The notes under the pieces are model-generated. The model ran no database searches, was not told the origin of the DNA, and saw only the letters and a list, made by a program, of their open reading frames with translations. Shown piece by piece: positions 11,290-13,405 of a stretch of DNA of 13,405 nucleotides (position 1 is the first letter of the stretch; the number at the start of each line of letters is the position of its first letter). A program made the translations under genes and the position numbers. This DNA is from Candidatus Odinarchaeota archaeon (GTDB taxonomy: Archaea; Asgardarchaeota; Baldrarchaeia; Baldrarchaeales; DXJG01). Location of the stretch: the NCBI GenBank assembly GCA_021158895.1, contig JAGGSW010000095.1, forward strand, positions 1 to 13,405, given 5' to 3'.

Positions 11290-12387
11290 TTAATCGCGTT
11301 TTCCTATAACGAAAATATAAGCCTTTAATCCTCCATGATACACTTCTCGTTCATGGTAGATTTGCAACTTGGATTTATCGACGGCAAGTTTGATAGTTTT
11401 CTTTTTAGGAGTTATAATACATATAACTCCGTTGTTAGCAAGTATTTTTGAAGCGGATGAAAAAAATTTATCATAAAGTTGAGGTATTTCCTTTCGTCTT
11501 TCCCCTCTTAATTGACGTATGCCATAAGGAGGATTACAAATGATCTTATCTACGTCTATATTGAAAATCCTATCTAATTTAGTAGCATCTCCAACAATAA
11601 AAGTAATTTTTCCGCTTACCCCTGCACAAACAGCGTTAAGATAAGCGCCTTTAATATTTTGAGCAAATACATCAATTCCGAAAAGTCTTAATTTCTTATA
11701 AACACATGCAGCCTCGATGAGTATACTGCCTCCGCCGCAGAAAGGATCCAATAAAATTTCTTTTTCTTTAACATCAGCGATTTTGATCATGGCATAAGCA
11801 ATGGTCGGCCTTAGAGCAGCTGGATGGTCAAAAACTCTATATCCCCTCTTATGTAAAGCCATATCACCTGTTGTGTCTATTCCTACCATACATATATCTC
11901 CTACAACATCGCAATAAACAATGATTGATGGATGTTTTAAATTTACAGCAGGTCTTTCACCAAATATTTCCCTTACCCTGTCTATTATAGCGTTTCCCCC
12001 TACTCTACCTATATCTAAGGAAGTATATTCATGTTTTCCTTCTCTACTAGGTCGTACTCCAAAAGTTTCATATGGTGTTAAAAGATTGCTAACCTTGGAG
12101 TTCTTAATGACTTCATAAATATTTTTTAACCCACTCTTTGTTCTATCCACCTTACATATTCCTAGTAAAACAATTACCTTCTCTATGCTTCTTGCCTTCT
12201 CATTAAGGATTTGAGCGGCCTCAAAAATGGGTGCATTAACTTTAACCAATATTCTGCCCAAAATACCGTGAGGACGAATTGTAATGTCTTCTAGATTCTC
12301 AAGCAAATTTTTAATCTCCATTGCAGATATATCCTCAAGGCCTGGAACAGTTTTTATCAGCAGATAGGTTTCATTTCCTGCCTTCAT
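11290..12387 (-). CDS. THUMP-domain tRNA guanine-N2 methyltransferase, Trm14-like
   Basis: A 365-residue two-domain enzyme. Residues 1 to about 175 hold a ferredoxin-like plus THUMP region that binds tRNA. From about 178 (LHKRGYR, the usual linker) begins the Rossmann methyltransferase with Asp214-Pro-Phe-Cys-Gly-Gly-Gly220 and the catalytic Asn285-Pro-Pro-Tyr-Gly289. NPPY with THUMP marks N2-guanine tRNA methyltransferases. The NPPYG rather than DPPYG form and the overall length favour Trm14 (N2-methylguanine at position 6) over the archaeal G10 enzyme, but RlmL-like rRNA enzymes are related and I cannot exclude another guanine target. The ATG at 12387 has GGGAG about 12 bases upstream. It diverges from rpl10e across 208 bases. 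Confidence 0.9.
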   Translation of the reverse strand: MKAGNETYLLIKTVPGLEDISAMEIKNLLENLEDITIRPHGILGRILVKVNAPIFEAAQILNEKARSIEKVIVLLGICKVDRTKSGLKNIYEVIKNSKVSNLLTPYETFGVRPSREGKHEYTSLDIGRVGGNAIIDRVREIFGERPAVNLKHPSIIVYCDVVGDICMVGIDTTGDMALHKRGYRVFDHPAALRPTIAYAMIKIADVKEKEILLDPFCGGGSILIEAACVYKKLRLFGIDVFAQNIKGAYLNAVCAGVSGKITFIVGDATKLDRIFNIDVDKIICNPPYGIRQLRGERRKEIPQLYDKFFSSASKILANNGVICIITPKKKTIKLAVDKSKLQIYHEREVYHGGLKAYIFVIGKRD

Positions 12388-12481
12388 TTAGAGTTTACAC
12401 TCCCTTGACCTCAAATAACCAAGTAGCGATTTTAAATCCTTAAGCTAATAAGTTTTGTAATATTTAACGATTAAATTACAA

Positions 12482-12500
12482 CTAAGTGTGACAAACTTAG
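12482..12500. repeat. Inverted repeat between trm14-like gene and rpl10e
   Basis: CTAAGT and ACTTAG, perfect 6-base arms, flank a 7-base spacer. It lies about 95 bases from each of the two divergent genes' start codons. This could be an operator or a weak hairpin. The rest of this 208-base gap is A+T-rich and holds the rpl10e promoter but nothing else I can support. Confidence 0.25.
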
Positions 12501-12544
12501 CTTAATGTTAATCAAGTTATTATTCTAAAACATAAAGGATAAAG

Positions 12545-12552
12545 TTAATAAA
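12545..12552 (+). promoter_or_regulatory. TATA box and Shine-Dalgarno of rpl10e
   Basis: TTAATAAA is centred about 47 bases before the ATG at 12596. A start near 12575 would give a leader of about 20 bases, which contains the strong Shine-Dalgarno GGAGGG at 12583-12588. The two signals are mutually consistent. Confidence 0.5.
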
Positions 12553-12595
12553 CAGTTTCTACTACGATTTTTCAGCAATCCCGGAGGGACGCTAT

Positions 12596-13129
12596 ATGCC
12601 AGAAAGACCAGCAAGATGTTACGGTAAAATCGACAGACCACCATACACAAGAAAAGAATACATTAGAGGTTTCCCACCACCAAAGATAAGGATTTTTGAC
12701 ATGGGAGACCCAAGTGGAGATTTCAAAGTAAAAATAAGTCTTATAGCCTTAGAAGAAAGACAGATTAGACATAATGCTCTAGAAGCGGCAAGAATAGCTG
12801 CTAATAAATATCTAACCGCTAAATTAAGCCGATCAAACTACCACTTAAAAGTGACGGTGTACCCACACCATGTCCTTAGAGAAAACAAAATGATGGCCTT
12901 TGCTGGTGCTGACAGACTTCAAGACGGAATGAGAAAAGCCTTCGGTAAGCCCATAGGAACAGCTGCAAGAGTTAAAGCAGGACAACGACTGATATTTATC
13001 AGAGTTAACGAAGATAATGTCGATGTAGCCATGGAAGCCTTAAGAAGAGCAGCAATGAAGTTTCCAATGAAATGTAGAATAATTGTTGAAGAAGCCCCGC
13101 CAGAAATAAAGAAAAGACTAGGATTCTAA
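12596..13129 (+). CDS. rpl10e: 50S ribosomal protein L10e (uL16)
   Basis: A 177-residue large-subunit protein of the L10e/uL16 family, of the usual length. It binds 23S rRNA near the tRNA acceptor ends and the elbow of the A/P-site region. The family opening (RPARCYGKIDRPPYTRKEYIRG), the FDMGDPSG turn, the long basic helix QIRHNALEAARIAANKYL and the FGKPIGTAARVKAGQ loop are all visible. The YPHHVLRENKMMAFAGADRLQDGMRKAFGKP stretch is the most conserved part of the family. The ATG at 12596 has GGAGGG 7 bases upstream. Codons are strongly A-rich, as in atpA. It is transcribed alone here, with a convergent small gene 10 bases behind it. Confidence 0.98.
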   Translation: MPERPARCYGKIDRPPYTRKEYIRGFPPPKIRIFDMGDPSGDFKVKISLIALEERQIRHNALEAARIAANKYLTAKLSRSNYHLKVTVYPHHVLRENKMMAFAGADRLQDGMRKAFGKPIGTAARVKAGQRLIFIRVNEDNVDVAMEALRRAAMKFPMKCRIIVEEAPPEIKKRLGF

Positions 13130-13131
13130 AA

Positions 13132-13175
13132 ATTTTGTCCTATTTGTTCTGTTTTCTCTGTTTTAGCCTTTTTAT
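13132..13175 (+). terminator. T-rich tract after rpl10e
   Basis: Directly after the rpl10e stop, the plus strand has several TTTT runs (13134-13137, 13152-13155, 13161-13164, 13169-13173). This suits factor-independent archaeal termination. The same bases encode the lysine- and arginine-rich tail of the convergent gene, which alone could explain the T richness. Confidence 0.35.
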
Positions 13176-13379
13176 TAGGATTACTGTTCTTCGAAGAACA
13201 CCTATTAATGTATGAGCCTCCCTACCGGATATAAAAGCCCTGCCAACAATGTTTCGAAAAACTCTAAAAGCTATTTGAAGCTTCTCTGATGGATATTCAA
13301 TTTCCTCTAACAATTCACCAAATACTTCTAATATTTTGTCTTTTTCGACTTTAGTAGCGCAACGATACCTTTCAGTCAT
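13140..13379 (-). CDS. Hypothetical 79-residue basic protein
   Basis: I do not recognise this protein. It begins MTERYRCATKVEKDKILEVF, continues as predicted amphipathic helices (GELLEEIEYPSEKLQIAFRV), and ends in a very basic tail, RRTVILIKRLKQRKQNK. It has a single cysteine (Cys7), no zinc motif, no signal peptide and no membrane segment. The ATG at 13379 is bounded by an in-frame stop 6 bases upstream, so the start is firm if the gene is real. The basic tail and the position next to rpl10e would suit a nucleic-acid-binding role, but that is only suggestive. It converges on rpl10e with a 10-base gap, and its promoter lies at or beyond the right edge. The amino-acid composition looks like a real protein. 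Confidence 0.55.
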   Translation of the reverse strand: MTERYRCATKVEKDKILEVFGELLEEIEYPSEKLQIAFRVFRNIVGRAFISGREAHTLIGVLRRTVILIKRLKQRKQNK

Positions 13380-13405
13380 AGATTTTCTAAGTATTTTAAA
13401 CAGTT

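Noticed and set aside
1..13405. CRISPR arrays, insertion sequences, prophage or integration sites
   Set aside because: I saw no regularly spaced repeats, transposase-like protein or long terminal inverted repeats. The tRNA 3' end is not duplicated downstream in the window.

Overview
This window is from an archaeon. The evidence is an A-type ATP synthase A/F subunit pair, an archaeal/eukaryotic-type ribosomal protein L10e, an archaeal COG1709-type regulator, a Trm14-like tRNA methyltransferase, an archaeal pyrBI pair, TATA-box promoters about 27-30 bases before several genes, and a tRNA-Pro gene that carries an intron. The DNA is A+T-rich, but every stem of the tRNA is almost pure G+C, which suggests a thermophile. 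A member of the TACK/Thermoproteota assemblage is my best guess; the lineage cannot be fixed from the sequence alone.

Layout, left to right. (1) 1-1302: a small SWIM zinc-finger protein gene (minus) diverges from a COG1407-type metallophosphoesterase gene (plus), with a TTATAA element between them. (2) 1486-2856: a COG2509-type FAD-dependent dehydrogenase with a cysteine cluster, preceded by a 12-bp perfect palindrome. (3) 3085-3193: tRNA-Pro(CGG) with a predicted 32-nt intron in the D-loop and an encoded CCA. (4) 3457-6602: two same-strand genes, a COG1709-type Xre-family regulator and a 763-residue protein that joins a winged helix-turn-helix, an ATP-cone and a degenerate class III (NrdD-like) ribonucleotide reductase body. 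(5) 6651-8123: pyrB (minus) and pyrI (plus), the two subunits of aspartate carbamoyltransferase, transcribed divergently. (6) 8172-10320: atpF-atpA, with no atpB or atpD behind them. (7) 10435-12387: two convergent methyltransferase genes, one of unknown substrate and one Trm14-like. (8) 12596-13379: rpl10e and a convergent gene for a 79-residue basic protein that I do not recognise.

How they fit together. pyrB and pyrI together commit aspartate to pyrimidine synthesis, and PyrI keeps the residues used for nucleotide feedback. The neighbouring NrdD-like protein has an ATP-cone, the nucleotide-sensing domain of ribonucleotide reductases and of the bacterial repressor NrdR. It appears to have lost the catalytic cysteines and carries a DNA-binding domain at its N-terminus. 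The most interesting hypothesis here is that it is a nucleotide-sensing transcription factor built from a dead reductase. The other genes are informational or energy housekeeping (ATP synthase, ribosomal protein, tRNA and tRNA modification). There is no gene-free stretch longer than about 265 bases and no CRISPR array, insertion sequence or prophage.
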